Below, piece after piece: positions 1-11,674 of a stretch of 64,000 nucleotides of DNA; position 1 is the stretch's first letter, and every line of letters begins with the position of its first letter. Origin of the DNA: Gnetum montanum (Eukaryota > Streptophyta > Gnetopsida > Gnetales > Gnetaceae). The translations under genes and the position numbers were made by a program. The notes beneath the pieces are model-generated. The model was given only the letters and a program-made list of their open reading frames with translations, did no database searches and was not told the origin of the DNA. The stretch is taken from assembly GCA_015680685.1 (NCBI GenBank), contig MNCI01023945.1, positions 133,450 through 197,449 of the forward strand. The letters run 5' to 3'.

Positions 1-2014
1 AGGTAGATAACCCTAAAGGAGATGAAGTAAGTCCTGGACCATGGGAGGCCTCAAGGCCTAGGACCTTTTCAAAACATAGAAAAGATAAATCAAGGGACCA
101 TGGGGAATACTACTGAAGCCATGTCAATCCTCCTAGTTTCTCATCTTCCTTTCCCTCTTCAATGTCTAGTTTTGATGAAGATGAACATAGGTATAGAGAT
201 AAAGCTCCACTATGGGGTCAAAATAAAAATAGGAATCGAAACCATGGGAAAAATCAAAGACATCAACATGAACATAGTCAAAATCATCACAATTGAGCAA
301 ATAAAAATAGCAATTTTCACCACGACAAATTTAATGATGATGAACCCTTATTGGCCACTAAGAGCTTGATGTAGATCATAGAGGTAGTTAAGATACCCCA
401 TAGGAATCATAAGGAAAGTCATCTAAAAAGGCTTAATATGAATTATATACCTAAATTTTTGGGAGGCTATGATTTTGATCCACAACATAACTTACAAACC
501 TTCCATGATGCTTGTGTATGAAAGTGGGTGACAAAAGCTTAAGCTCTTTCCTAGGTCATTAATAGACAAAGTTGAAGCATAGTATAGATTGTTGAAACCA
601 AATTTAATCCAGTGGTGCTTCACAATGTTAGAACTCTTCCATGAGAAATACCAAACCTATGCAAGGGTGTCCAACCTAAGGAGATGGATCTAAGGATGGA
701 GACAAGAACAACGTGAACCCTTGGACATGGCCCTAGATAGATATTATTCTCTACTAAATAGATGCCCAGGCCATGGTTTCTCTAAGGAAGAGTAACTTTT
801 CCACATCATAGATGGGCTTTGTAATGAAATGAGGGAGACCCTTGGGATGTATGGTTAAGGTTAATTATACAAGCTACAAACCCATAAGATCCAAGAGCTA
901 ATCAAGCATGTAGAAAAAGAAGAAAGAGAGCTATGTAAATGGGAGAATGTTGAGAAATATCATTGGCACCCAACTCTTCAAAAGAAGAAGGTCCACATCT
1001 ATGGTAAGGAGAAAGAGGCAGCTCTCGATAAGGTGATTCTACAACAAACCTTGTCGATAGAGAAGTCTATTGATGAATTGAAAGCAAGTTTTGATAAGAT
1101 GTTGGAGTAGATCAATGAGAAAGTTACAACACTCATAGAAACTATAGAGGAGAAGGTAACACAAAATGAATCAAGCAATCACAATAAATGGAGGAAGAAG
1201 AACTAAGAAATAGCTAGGAACACTTATCTGCAAATAGGGAAAATGGCTAAAGAAAAAGAGGGTATAGACTCAACCATAGAAAAAGATGATGGATATGAAA
1301 TTTGCATATATGATCATCTGAAAGGCTATTGTCTAGTCATGTTACATCTACATGAGTATTGGGCTTTTACATTAAATTCCAAGTTTGTACAAAAGCACAT
1401 GCCCAAGAAATTACCTTTCCCACAAGGTAATTATAGATAGTCCTACAACCAATTATACTACCCTAGGATGGCTTCTTACCAACCTCAACATTATCATCAA
1501 TAGCAGTGGTAACACCCATAGTCATGGGGGAGGCCATCATCAAACCAACCCCACCCTTACTACCATCCAAACTTGTATGGATATTATGTTCAACAACCTA
1601 TTTTCCCAACTAGTTCTATGTCCTCTACAAATCACTACTATCACTCTTCCAAGTATCATAAACCTGTAACATCTCTTGAAGGATCACCATCTCACACCTA
1701 TTACCCTCCATCATATCCTTGATATTCTCATACTCCACATCATCACATGTCACGGCTAGCCACATAGGAAGGTTTAGCACAACAACATCAACAAAATAAT
1801 GCCACTTGTGTTGCAAATGTGCATAGACATGATAATGCTAGTAGGTTCTTACCACAATCCCAGAAACATCCTTTCTTTAGGATGACTTCCATGTGTAAGT
1901 GTAATGCTCATGGACCTACTACATCATTAAAACTAGCACAATGCCAATCAAGTGCAACGCCTTCCCTTTCACAGCCAATGTCCTCTAATGCTACGCAAGG
2001 GCCATCATCCATCA
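1..2014 (+). pseudogene. E1: Ty3/gypsy OTA-type gag remnant
   Basis: This is the gag part of a Ty3/gypsy element whose start lies left of the window. Frames interrupted by stops and shifts read DDEPLLATKS near 330-365, then FLGGYDFDPQHNLQTFHDAC near 455-520, then an LFHEKYQTYARVSNLRRW-like core near 625-690. The same blocks occur in the gags of E2, E5, E8 and E12 in this window, so the assignment rests on cross-comparison as well as on the usual gag pattern. Near 1290-1435 a C-x-Y-D-H-x-K-G-x-C block followed by a KHMPKKLPFPQ stretch matches the variant zinc-knuckle region of E8. The tail (1440-2014) is rich in Gln, His, Tyr and Pro, as in E8. The longest intact frames are under 100 codons, so it cannot make a full protein. 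It is cut at about 2014 by an LTR on the other strand. Confidence 0.8.
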
Positions 2015-2201
2015 TTACTCTAAAAACTGATATCAAATTGTGAGCCTAAGCGCTATATTTATAGGCCAACATATACCCCATGATATCAAATATTCGACAT
2101 CGCATCCTAAGCTCCAACATCGAATATTCAATGTTGAGGCTTTGATATTGGGTAACTGATATCGGAGCTGATGAAAAATGTAGTTTCTTACAAACTCATC
2201 C
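2015..2201 (-). repeat. E2 3' LTR fragment (U3 side)
   Basis: It aligns by eye with 10880-11057: both hold a minus-strand TATAAATA (here 2056-2063), several GATATC/ATATTCGA-like words, and the block GGAGCTGATGAAAAATGT. Read on the minus strand, it starts GATGAG at 2201, close to the TGATGAG that begins the LTRs at 16141 and 61930. Only the U3 part is present. The R-U5 side is missing at about 2015, where plus-strand gag resumes. Confidence 0.7.
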
Positions 2202-4150
2202 TCTAGTGAAGAAGAGGAGGAACAAGTTCCTTACAAAATATTTGGCAAGTATGAGATTACTGACTAACATACAAACTCACTTAGATTGAACAAATAGACT
2301 TTGAGTGTCCAAGTGTATGGAGTTACAATCTTTACAAAATTGGGTGTTCGTGATAAGAGAAGTGAACACCTTGGATAAAAATGACATCCAACATCTCTTG
2401 GGAGTTGAAGAGTGAAAGAGAAGATCCAACGATCATGAATGGTCTGCATTGTGTGGTACTACCACATCATCCTTGATGAAGATAGTCCCGCTTTCAGTTC
2501 ATGCTTCTCATAAAGACTCATGAATTAGTATGCAATGTGTAACACATAGCTGTTAAATGCCTCATCTCGTTGGTGGTTACACTCGGCTAGGTTGTGATTG
2601 TGGTAGATTGATTTCTTTAGTAGTGTTAGTGGGAAGGCTAAGTGATCCATTAAATTTGAAAAATTTCTACACAAGAAAATATTTGAAGAAGGTGTAAGAA
2701 TTCACAACAATAAAAAGGAAGGTTCACTAAAAACCATTGTCAAGATGTGCACAATTGGATGCCATTGATGAGGTAAAGAAAAGAATTTGATTGTAAGAGT
2801 GTTTAAGGGTAAAGAACTTAACTAACCCAACCAAAAGATATACAAGTGGGTCCTTTCCAAAGCAAACACAGGCCTTTTATTGCCCTTTCATAACTTTAAC
2901 CAAGGAGTCTGTGGGCCTTGTGGATGATTAATGATTATAGAAGGTTAAGTACCAAAACCCGAGAGAAACTATCTAAGAATTCTGACACATCAAACCATGA
3001 TATCAAACAAGAACATGAAATTGGTAGTGAGGTGAGACATGGAAAGCATAAATGGATAAGAGAGAGAGTGGAAAGGAGTTCCTAATTAAGGTTACATGAA
3101 GTCCCTTTTGGATTTTATGATTAAATGACTTAATAGGATCCATCATTAGTCTAGACCAAAACCAACCTTGTTCATTGACTTTGCATCATCATTCTAAGAC
3201 TAGTCCATCCACCTGAGACAAAAGAATGCTTCCACAGCACAACCACCATTCTTTATTAGAGAAGAAAAGAGACATAGGAAGTGAGAAAGGGCCTTAGTTA
3301 AAGGGGACCTTTAGGCATGGGTAACATGTCTTTCTAGTTCCATAACTAGTGCTTGTAGCCTGTTTATTGTGTCTAAGGGATGTGCTTTGAATTCCCATCA
3401 TTTTTTTGAAATGGGAACCACACCATGCAAAGACATATGCATTTATTTTGTCTAAGGGATGTGCTTTGAATTCCTAATGTTTTTTTTTGAAATGGGAATC
3501 ACACCATGTAAAGACTTATTCAACTTCCTTTATTGGTCAACACAGAATGGTAAGAAGTCCATGAAAACACACATGCACATAGGTAAGCAAAAAGACACAA
3601 AGAATACCAAATCCCCTTGAAGGCACACCTTGTTCAAACCTTTAAATCCTTTCCAATTTTGGAAACTACCAAAGTCACAAGTTCATTAAAGTTCCATTAA
3701 TGAAAAAGGGACTACATGTTTCTAGAACAAGGAAAACCATAGAGTTTGTCAATGGGTGGATGTTGTGGACTCACTTCCTATTTCATGAAAAAGAACCATG
3801 TCCTAATCATCAGTAACAAAATTTAAAGCTATAATCTAGACATCAACAATCAAATAACAAAATAGTACATACCACCATGAAAAAAATGCATTACCATTGT
3901 ACCTGGCGCTTATTAACAAAAAGTTAGAAAATCACACCATAATAAAATAAAATATAAAATAAAGTGTAAAATCTTCAAGAAATAGCAAATGTACTAATGA
4001 TGGTGTAAAACAAAAATTAGAAAAGATTAATAACATGAAAATAAGAAGATGTAAACTAAATAATGTGCAAAACAAAAAGTTGTAAAAAAAAAGTGTGTAA
4101 AACAAAAAGTTGAAAAACTAAGAAGCTGTTTATATTGTTAGCATGGGTGG
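2202..4150. other. Unassigned 1.9 kb between E2 3' LTR and integrase
   Basis: If E2 is one element, this is the 3' non-pol part downstream of its integrase. I see no match to the accessory ORF of E4 on either strand. Broken plus-strand frames near 2250-2700 and 3600-3810 look weakly coding but match nothing I recognise. From about 3840 to 4130 it is very A-rich, with repeats of the kind GTAAAACAAAAAGTTG. Confidence 0.4.
3363..3523 (+). repeat. Tandem duplication, unit about 79 bp
   Basis: Two adjacent copies share TCTAAGGGATGTGCTTTGAA (starting 3372 and 3451) and GAAATGGGAA[CT]CACACCATG[CT]AAAGAC. They differ by a few substitutions and by the length of a poly-T run. This is a local direct duplication with no coding role visible. 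Confidence 0.85.
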
Positions 4151-4170
4151 CCATCTCCCCCACGACTAAG
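4151..4170 (-). other. Internal polypurine-like tract after E2 pol
   Basis: On the minus strand the tract reads CTTAGTCGTGGGGGAGATGG, just past the end of the integrase remnant. A very similar tract, TTTAGTTGGGGGAGGGTG, stands before the accessory ORF of E4 (12817-12830). Its place between pol and the 3' region suggests an internal polypurine tract or a conserved border. This is inference from two copies. Confidence 0.45.
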
Positions 4171-4299
4171 TTGAAAGAAAGAGATTCGAAATATGGAATG
4201 TGGTTGCTCATTTGATGAGGTGTTTGTTGTATTAGCTAGCTTATGCTCATGGAAATGTTTGATTTATTGAATGTTGACTAGCTGTTTCTTATTTGGGCT

Positions 4300-5430
4300 C
4301 TCAGGTTTGTAGATCATCATGGCCCTAGAAGGAAAAGTTTCGTAAATGATGTAAGGTCCTTCCCACAATGTTTGAAACTTAGTTCATTGAGGTATGTGTG
4401 TGGGATTCTAGTAAAGAACCTTATCTTCTGGTTAAAATTTGAATTTTTTGATTTTAAGGTCATGGTGCTTTTTGTTGTAGGCCTTGTGCAACTCGTTAGA
4501 TGATAGGGATACCAATTGGTTTTCATCTAGCAAGTTGAGATTCATTAGTATTTCTTTTTGTGCTAGACTCAAGTCAAGGTTGAGGTCATAGGTTGTTGAA
4601 AGTGTATGGAGCTTGGATTAAATAGGAAGTTTCCATGTTGGATTAATTTTCATACACATGCTCATAGGGAGAATAGCCTACAGGAGGTTTCCATGTTGAG
4701 CAGTAGGCCCAAAGGGCATTGTTGAGTTTTGTGCTCTAGTCTTTCTTATATTTGCTAATAATTCTTGTTAGAATCATTGTGATTTTCCTATTGGTAACCT
4801 TAGCTTGACCATTGGCTTAGGAGTGGTAAGGTGTTGTGAGTTTATGTTTAACCCCCAAGCGTTGCATAAGTTTGCAAGAAGTAGCACTTGTAAAATAGGT
4901 TCCATTGTCAAAAATTAGTGTGCGTGGCATCCCAAACCTTTTCACAACATTTTGTTATATAAACTATGTAGCAGTGGATGGTGTATAGTCAATGATGATT
5001 GTTGCTTTTGTCCATTTCATACAATACTCAACCGCAACTATGATGTATGCCTTTCCATTTGACATGGGTGTGATGGGATCCATGAAATCAATGTCCCAGA
5101 TGTCAAAGAATTCTAGTGGTTGAATCCATTGTTGAGGTCCCTCCATTTGAGCGATCATTGCACCATCTTGTTGGCATTGTTCACAAGAGCAGACATAGTG
5201 GTGAATATCCCTAAAGATTGTCGACTAACAGTACCTTGCTATCAAGATTTTAATGGCCATACATCTCCTAGCATAGTGGCCTTTACAAGGACCTTCATGA
5301 GCATCTTGAAGAACACATAGTTGATTGGCATTAGGGATACACCAATGAACTAGGCCATTGACACACATCTTGTAGAGATGTCTATTGATCTCCATGAAGT
5401 GTTTTACCTTGTGAAGAAACTACTATTTCT
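4300..5430 (-). pseudogene. E2 integrase remnant (OTA type)
   Basis: Minus-strand frames give an integrase in order. The H-H-C-C zinc-binding part is near 5165-5350 (DAHEGPCKGHYARRC, then CSCEQCQQDG). The core start is near 5050-5110 (FFDIWDIDFMDPITPMSNG), carrying the first catalytic Asp. The second Asp lies in FDNGTYFTS near 4905. At about 4800 the third block reads GQAKVTNRK, with Lys where the catalytic Glu is expected. The C-terminal part, including a WAY..T tract and an SPYEHVYEN block, runs to about 4317. No chromodomain is visible, in keeping with the OTA group. Stops interrupt all frames, and with the Glu-to-Lys change the protein would be dead even if translated. Confidence 0.85.
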
Positions 5431-5479
5431 TTTGGTGGTCCAACCCTTGTGGCATCTCTTGGGTGAGAAGATAGGTGAG

Positions 5480-6000
5480 AATGCCATCATACCAATTAGG
5501 CTCATTGGGCAGTTGTTTAGTTATAGCACTAGCAAATAGGAGTTCATCAAAAAACATATCAGATAGTGGGTTTTCTTCCTCTTTTTCATCCCATCACAAC
5601 TGAGACAAGTGATTAGCAACCACATTCTCAGTGCCCTTTTGATCTACCATCGTAAGATTGAATTTCTATAAGAACACTAGCCACCATATGACATGGGTGC
5701 TTACTATTGGCTTGTTCATTAGGAAGTGGATGACACTATGGTTTGTGTGCACAAACACCTTGTATCCAAGCACATAATGCCTAAACTTCTCTAAAGCAAA
5801 TACCATTGCCATCAATTCTTTTTTTGTAGTGGTGTAGTTTAGTTGTGCATCCAAAATGCTTCGGCTAGCATAGTGGATGTAGTATGGACATTTCTTATCA
5901 TCCATCTACGTAAGCATGGCTCCCAAGGCATAATTTGATGTATTCGTCATGACATGAAATGATCTGGACCATTCAAGTGCTTGTAGGATTGGAGTTTCTA
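5480..6000 (-). pseudogene. E2 RNase H remnant
   Basis: The frame at 5666-5905 holds the typical gypsy RNase H blocks YYIHYASRSILDAQLNYTTT, KKELMAMVFALEKFRHYVLG and VHTNHSVIHFL. Family members have Asp in the last block (T-D-H-S/T); here it is Asn, so a catalytic metal ligand is lost. The N-terminal strand with the first Asp lies upstream on the minus strand (5910-5990) in a broken frame. The domain sits between RT and integrase, as usual. E8 has the same blocks at about 40990-41260. Confidence 0.85.
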
Positions 6001-6880
6001 CAAGTTTCTCTTTCAGCTATTGGAATGCTTTTTCATATTCTGTGGTCTAGACAAATGGATCATATTTCTTTGTCAGCTCCACCAATAGCTTTGCAATCTT
6101 AGAGAAATTCACTATGAATCGTCGGTAGCAGCCAGTATGTCTAAGAAATGATCAAACATCTTTGACAATTTCAAGTTGGTAGGTTATTCCTTGGATGACC
6201 CTTATTTTCTTAAGGTCTACCTCAATTCTTGCTTGTGATATTTTGTGCCCCAATACAATGCCCTCCTAGACCATTACATGACTCTTTTATTAGTTGAGCC
6301 TAAGGTTTGTCTCAACACATCGTTTCAGTACTTGCTCAAGGTGGTCCAAGGCTTGCTCAAATGTAGCAAGTGGAGAAGTCATCCATGAAGACTTCCATAC
6401 CACTACCATTTTGTTGTTAAAAAATGCTTAGAACCAAGAGTTGGAATGTAGCAAGAGCATTGCATAAATCAAAAGGCATCTTGCGATATGCAAAAGTTCC
6501 CTAGGGCCTCATGAATGTTGTTTTAGCCTAAACCTTTGGTGCAATTTGAATTTGGTTATAGCCACTATAACTATCTAGAAAACTATAGTAGCAATGCCCA
6601 AATATTATGTCCAACACTTGATCAACAAATGGAAATGGAAAATGATTCTTGAATGTTGTCAAATTTAGCAGCCAAAAATTGATGTAGACCTGCCACTTAC
6701 CACCTTTCTTTGGCACAATTATGAGTGGACTAACCCACTCACTATTTGCAATGGGATAAATGAACCTCACCTTGAGGAGTTGTTCAATTTTCTCTTTGAT
6801 GATCTGCTTTAGTTTGGGATTCAATTACCTTTATGGCTATCTCTTTGGCTTCATGGACAAATTAGTGTAGATGTGATACT
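6000..6880 (-). pseudogene. E2 reverse transcriptase remnant
   Basis: The frame at 6528-6824 reads VSPLIIVPKKGGKW, DQVLDIIFGH and YYSFLDSYSGYNQIQIAPK. These are the RT palm blocks typical of OTA elements, with the first catalytic Asp in FLDSYSG. Further along (about 6360-6540), in another frame, MPFDLCNALATFQ and VFMDDFS give the F-M-D-D active-site pair. The connection region follows to about 6000. Several stops and frame changes show that it is a pseudogene. E8 carries a matching but differently broken copy at 40080-40980. Confidence 0.9.
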
Positions 6881-7329
6881 GGCATATCCTAGGATCAATT
6901 CCTATGAGTTCAAGATATGACCAAGTAAAAGCTACTGACCATTTTTCAACCACATTCAACAACATCTTTTTCTACTTTGGAGAAAGATTTGTATTAATTA
7001 TGACCAGCTTCCTATTTTTAAAAAACACATATTCCATTTTGGCTAGTAGCATTTTTAGTTAAAGGGGCTCTTGCTTAAAATTTTTAGGAATGCCCAACTC
7101 TCCCCAATAAGTATTATCATTTAAAATCATTAGAGAGTTGGTGATGAACCTACTCTAGTTCATCCATGCCTATGACATGCACATGTTAGACTCTCAGTCG
7201 GTTCCATGCAAAGTGTGCTATTCTTAGAATTAGTAGTCAACCACTTGGTGTCCTCCTATTTTGTGGCTACTACATATAGAAACCTTTGAATTTCTACTTT
7301 TGGTGCACATTGCTTACATGTAGAGATAA

Positions 7330-7790
7330 ATGGATGTTTCACAGCCTAGAGTTTTTGCACACAATTGCACCCTGTATCATTGTATGTGATGCATGAAATT
7401 TGTTTCTTCTCAATCTTTCCAAATGCATTTCCTTTGGATATTTCTAGGGAAAGATCTCTGATGCCCATTCTTGCATCAATGGTGCTAAGCCATGCCCTTC
7501 CCATGATGATTGGAAAATCCCCTTTGCAGTTCTCCATCTTGACCACTAGGAAATCAGTAGGATAGGACCTCCCATAGATAGTGGTTACAATGTCTTCTAC
7601 CAGTCCCAATGGAATAGTGATGGACTGGTCTACCAATTCTAATATGATATTGCTCTTCTTTAAAGGAGGCAGGTTCCATGTAGTATACATCTCATGAAAG
7701 ATTAGGTTGACACTTAAACTTGAGTTAAGAAGTACTTTGCATAGTTCATTCCTAGCAGTTTGCAAATAAATCAGAGGACTTCTAGGATTT
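7330..7790 (-). pseudogene. E2 aspartic protease remnant
   Basis: A 139-codon open frame (7346-7765) reads LLNSSLSVNLI at the active site, where the family has D-S/T-G in LLDxGxSVNL: the catalytic Asp is Asn here. It continues with LELVDQSITIPLGLVEDIV and PIIMGRAWLSTIDARMGIRD, the typical C-terminal half of Athila/Tat-type proteases. E8 has the matching sequence at 39200-39540 with LLDFGLRVNLI. No start codon is expected, because such proteases are cut out of a polyprotein. This is the longest undamaged piece of E2. Confidence 0.85.
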
Positions 7791-7799
7791 GCTAACTTC

Positions 7800-10080
7800 T
7801 TGGAAAGGTTTCCAACATGGATTCAATCAGATATGGTGTGAGTAAGCATCAAGGTATGGATCCTAGGTAGTGTTTGGTTTGAAGGGGACTTGAAGGTATT
7901 TGATATAGAGGAAGACAAAGGAACATGGTTGTCAACTGCAAGTGTATTTGAGAGCTTAGGTAGACTATAGGTTTGAAAAAAGGTCTTTTCTTTGATCAAG
8001 TATTTGACCCATCCAATTGATTAACCAGTTGTAGGTTAATGACCCTAGTAGCATTGCATTGTTGTGGTTGAGCTGGTAGTTCACCCTGCATAGGTGGTGT
8101 AGATGGTAGCTGTGTGGCTGAAGGAGGAACATGTGCAAGGATAGGAGGGGGATAATGATAAAATGTGGCATCCCTTCTTTCATGTGGAGAATTAGTTCAA
8201 TAATAACCAAAAGGATGGTAGTGAGATTGGAAAGTAGAAACGTGACTGGAGAAGTCACGTGGAGATAGGGGTTGCAAAACTTAATACCCATATGGATTAA
8301 GTTGTCTATAAGGATATTGTTGCCTTGGTGGTACTAGCGTCCATGCCTATGGTTGCTACCACTTTTGATACTACTCATATGATTGCGATGGAGTTCTGCT
8401 TAGATAATATTGATATTATTGGTGGAACTACCTAAAATTACCTTGAGAATAAGGTAATCTTCTAGATGTTTTCCTTTGTGCTAGTCATGGATTCAAAGCA
8501 TACACCCTAGACTCCTGTAAGCATGACACTATGAAACAACATCCCTTTGGATGTTCATACTAGCAAATGTTACATCCACGATTGTCATCTGATTTTCTTC
8601 CTACAACTTCTTCTATTGTAGCAATCTTGCCCTTACCTCTTTGATAGGAACGTTCAACTTCCTTGTGCCTCCGGTGCTCATGATCACTACCTTGTTCTTT
8701 GGACTCTTCAGTAATTTTTAGGATAGCTTGAAATCTGCTATCCATGGAGTCCCATAACTGATCAACCTTGGCTATAATTTTAGACTGAAATTTTTAGAGT
8801 GGAAAGGTTTTTCTATTCATCACCTCATTAGGTGCAAATTCTTCCTCATTGTCACAAAATTAAACCTCTGTCTTGCAAATGGAAGGATTGTGGTTATATT
8901 CTTTTGCACTTTCTCTTTTTCTTAATGCACACTTCTCTTTAGCTTCTAGCTTGATTAGTCTTTGTATTTGACAAGCACTTAATTTTGATAGTTGTCCTTG
9001 GGCATAGACACCAAGGGTTCTCCTCATTTTGAATCAAAGCCCATCTACAATGTGGTGAAGTTGATCTAGTTGAGAATAATCATGGCCTAGACATTTGTGC
9101 ATTAAGAAATAGTATTGGCTGATGGTGGCATCGAAGGGTTCATGTGTTCCTTGTTTCCATCCTTGGATTTGCGTTCTCAAGTTGGACACTCTAGAGTATG
9201 TTTGATATTTATCATTAAACAATTCAAGCATGGTACTCCATCATCTGATAGATTCCAACTCTAAGGATTGATACTAGTTTTCTGCTTCTTTGATGAGTGT
9301 CCATGGGAACAACTTAAGTTTTTGTTACTTATTACTATGTTTTACAAGGCATATGCATCTTGAAAAGCTTGAAGATGGTTCTACAAATTAGAGTTATATC
9401 CCTATTCGAACAGAGAAATATTTTTCATGTCTAGCCTCTTGATTCGACTATCTTTTACATGCCTTGTTGGAATTCGTATTGCCTTTTCTGGCTACCTCTT
9501 CGGTGATCATGACCATGATCACAATCTTGTTTCTTGTCCACACTCTTGCCTTAGCTTGCCTCATTGGATCCTTCTTTGTTATTGGATCCATTCTTACCAG
9601 GACCAAGATTATGAATTGTGGACCACAGGTTCTAAATTTGACCTCCACTAAAGTCAAAGAGAGGAATTTCATTGGATGAAAAACCCCCAGAGAAGGATTC
9701 CCCACCATCTTTTTGGTATAGCAGGAATGAGGAATCATTAAATCCTTTTCCCTTTGCAAATTCATGGCATTGTTCTAGCTATTGATCTCATAGATGTTAT
9801 GCCTTAGTGGGATGATAATCCAACATGCTCAGCATGATGTTCTTGGAGACCCCATTGTATAAGCATTTGTTGGAGCATTGCAGGAATGGATCAATCAGAT
9901 GGAAACACAATGTTACCCTCCATGTCACACCACCACAACTATTCATCTTGATGTAGGATGAAGGTGAAATTGGATACATACTCATTAGGATGAGCATATA
10001 CCACTTGATATTGTTGAGGCATCTACTGATTGAGCTCCATCAGACTTGGGCGAAGAAGCACTTTTGTGAGAAGAAGACAT
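7800..10080 (-). pseudogene. E2 gag remnant with variant zinc knuckle
   Basis: The start codon is at 10080 (minus), giving MSSSHKSASSPK, similar to the E12 gag start. Then comes a YAHPNEYVSNFTFILHQDE block (about 9960-10010, broken by frameshift), matching HPDEYVPDFTFVFHQDE of E12. The gag core MLELFNDKYQTYSRVSNLRT is open at 9034-9231. A C-x2-C-x3-H-x3-C cluster at 8539-8574 has an in-frame TAG just after the second Cys, exactly as in E8. A Tyr/Gln/His/Pro-rich tract follows (7965-8480). The many stops make it non-functional. Confidence 0.8.
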
Positions 10081-10222
10081 TTTCAATTAGATGATAAAAA
10101 CATAGTGTGCTTTTAAATTTTTGTTGTAGTAATTGTAAAATATGATATGACTCTAAGGTTCATTCCAACAATTTTGAATGATTTGCACTAAATCCTAAAT
10201 AGCACATGAAACAACGAGAAGG

Positions 10223-10240
10223 TTCTCGGAAACGGTGCCA
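10223..10240 (-). other. E2 primer-binding site, tRNA-Asp type (decayed)
   Basis: The minus-strand sequence TGGCACCGTTTCCGAGAA lies one base from the LTR end (CTCATCA). It differs at a few positions from the intact site at 62972-62989, which pairs with the 3' end of plant tRNA-Asp. Confidence 0.8.
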
Positions 10241-10241
10241 A

Positions 10242-11057
10242 TGATGAGCGGTAAGGTACCCCTACGCCCAACCATACAAATCACTAAGGCGTTCACATGC
10301 GATCTGGTCAAATTCCATGGACCTATAGTTCTCTAGTGCACTAGTTCTTCTAGGGAGTGAAATGGGGGTGAAGAATGTTTGTTGTCTTCTCAAACACACT
10401 TGTGAAGCTCAAGGATATAGTTTAAGTGTAATGGAGGTACATGATTTTTCTCATTTTATGTTTTATAAGTTTAGTCACCTACAACAATAATGAAAGGTAG
10501 AGTAATTTAGGATCAAATTTATCTATTGCCTAGCTAGCTTAACACAAGTACTTGTCCCACTTTCTTGGACACATCCTGAACACATATAGCATTGCTGGGC
10601 CACCAAATGTTAAGCATTCCTGGGTTACCAAGTGCTACACATATGCTCAATGTGGTTGTGCTCGTGTTTATTAACAACTAGAAATTAATTACTTACTTAA
10701 AGTGCATTAAAGAAAATATTAATCTATTCTCAGTGCTACAAGGATTATCAAAAGGGTTTACATTGTTGTGCTTAGGTACATTAGTGTTCAGACAAAGATT
10801 TGTACACACTCAGACTCCTATTGTGGGCACTCAGAAAATATTCTAACTTTGAAGAAAACGAATTGCAAGAGCTTCACTAACTATGATAAAAACTAATATC
10901 AAAATTGTGAGACCAAGCACTATATTTATAGGTTGGAATATGCCCCATGATATTGGATATCCGATAGCATGTCTTGGGCTTAGACATTGGATACCCGATG
11001 TCGAGGCTCAGATATTGGGTACTTGATATTGGAGCTGATGAAAAATGTGATTGATCA
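10242..11057 (-). repeat. E2 5' LTR
   Basis: The 3' end on the minus strand is CTCATCA (10242), set against the PBS. The other end is placed at about 11057, where the minus strand reads TGATCAATCACATTTTTCATCAG, comparable to the TGATGAG start at 16141. The U3 holds repeated GATAT[CT]GG / CCCGATGTCG words at 10945-11030, then a minus-strand TATAAATA at 10923-10930. R-U5 takes up the remaining 680 bases. The LTR is about 816 bp. Confidence 0.75.
10923..10930 (-). promoter_or_regulatory. TATA box of E2 5' LTR
   Basis: TATAAATA on the minus strand, directly downstream of the palindromic word array. The same arrangement is seen in the LTRs at 2056, 12661, 16267, 35660 and 62016. Confidence 0.6.
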
Positions 11058-11314
11058 CTAATTGTGATCAAGGGTGCAGTAGTGGGCTAGACATTTGTAA
11101 CATTGACACAACTCATACTCTGATTGACTGTACATTTAACAACCATGTGTGTGAACAAGAACTTGTCTACGTAGCTGCCAGTAAACCAAGAGACACCCAG
11201 TGGATTGAAAATGAAGGGTTAACACTATTTTACAAATGCATGGAGCCTACATATGCACTTATTAATTCTTGCTACAGTCAAATGATTAGTCATGGGATAG
11301 ACAACCCATCCTAA
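11051..11314 (+). pseudogene. Unrecognised 87-codon reading frame
   Basis: I do not recognise this frame. It is open from 11051, overlaps the last bases of the E2 LTR, and ends in TAA before an AT-rich stretch and a polypurine tract (11666-11673) that precedes an LTR start (11675). That position is where the 3' end of a plus-strand element's last ORF would lie. It has four Cys and four Trp/Tyr-rich clusters but no motif I can name. It may be only the tail of a longer lost ORF. Confidence 0.3.
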
Positions 11315-11665
11315 CATTCAAAATTAATAGATGTTTTTCATTTTTTTGTTTTACAATTTTTTATCATTTTCTTATTTCTCGATACAAATTTTTCCTACCC
11401 TTTTCAACTTTTTCCACATTTTTTTTCATTCCCTTTGTGAGTAATCTCACTTATGAATAAAAAAATCATGTAGCTCATTGAGATGAGGTTTTTTCTATGT
11501 TGACAAGCCATGAGTGACTGGTTATTTGGATAGTGAGACCATATCATCCATTCACCCATTCCATCAATAATAGGTTTTGGCTATGGTCATAATGATATTC
11601 ATTTTTCATCATTAAACTAAAAATAACTTTGTAATCATTATGTTTGGATAAAAAAGTGTAGAACC

Positions 11666-11674
11666 AAGGGGGAA
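11666..11674 (+). other. Polypurine tract before E3 LTR
   Basis: AAGGGGGAA is followed at once by TGTTAACGG, the usual arrangement of a PPT abutting an LTR that begins TG. It supports a plus-strand element ending here. Confidence 0.55.

Noticed and set aside
9448-9765. Overlapping plus and minus frames of about 70-105 codons
   Set aside because: They overlie the E2 gag remnant. The minus frame is an out-of-phase part of gag, and the plus frames are shadows.
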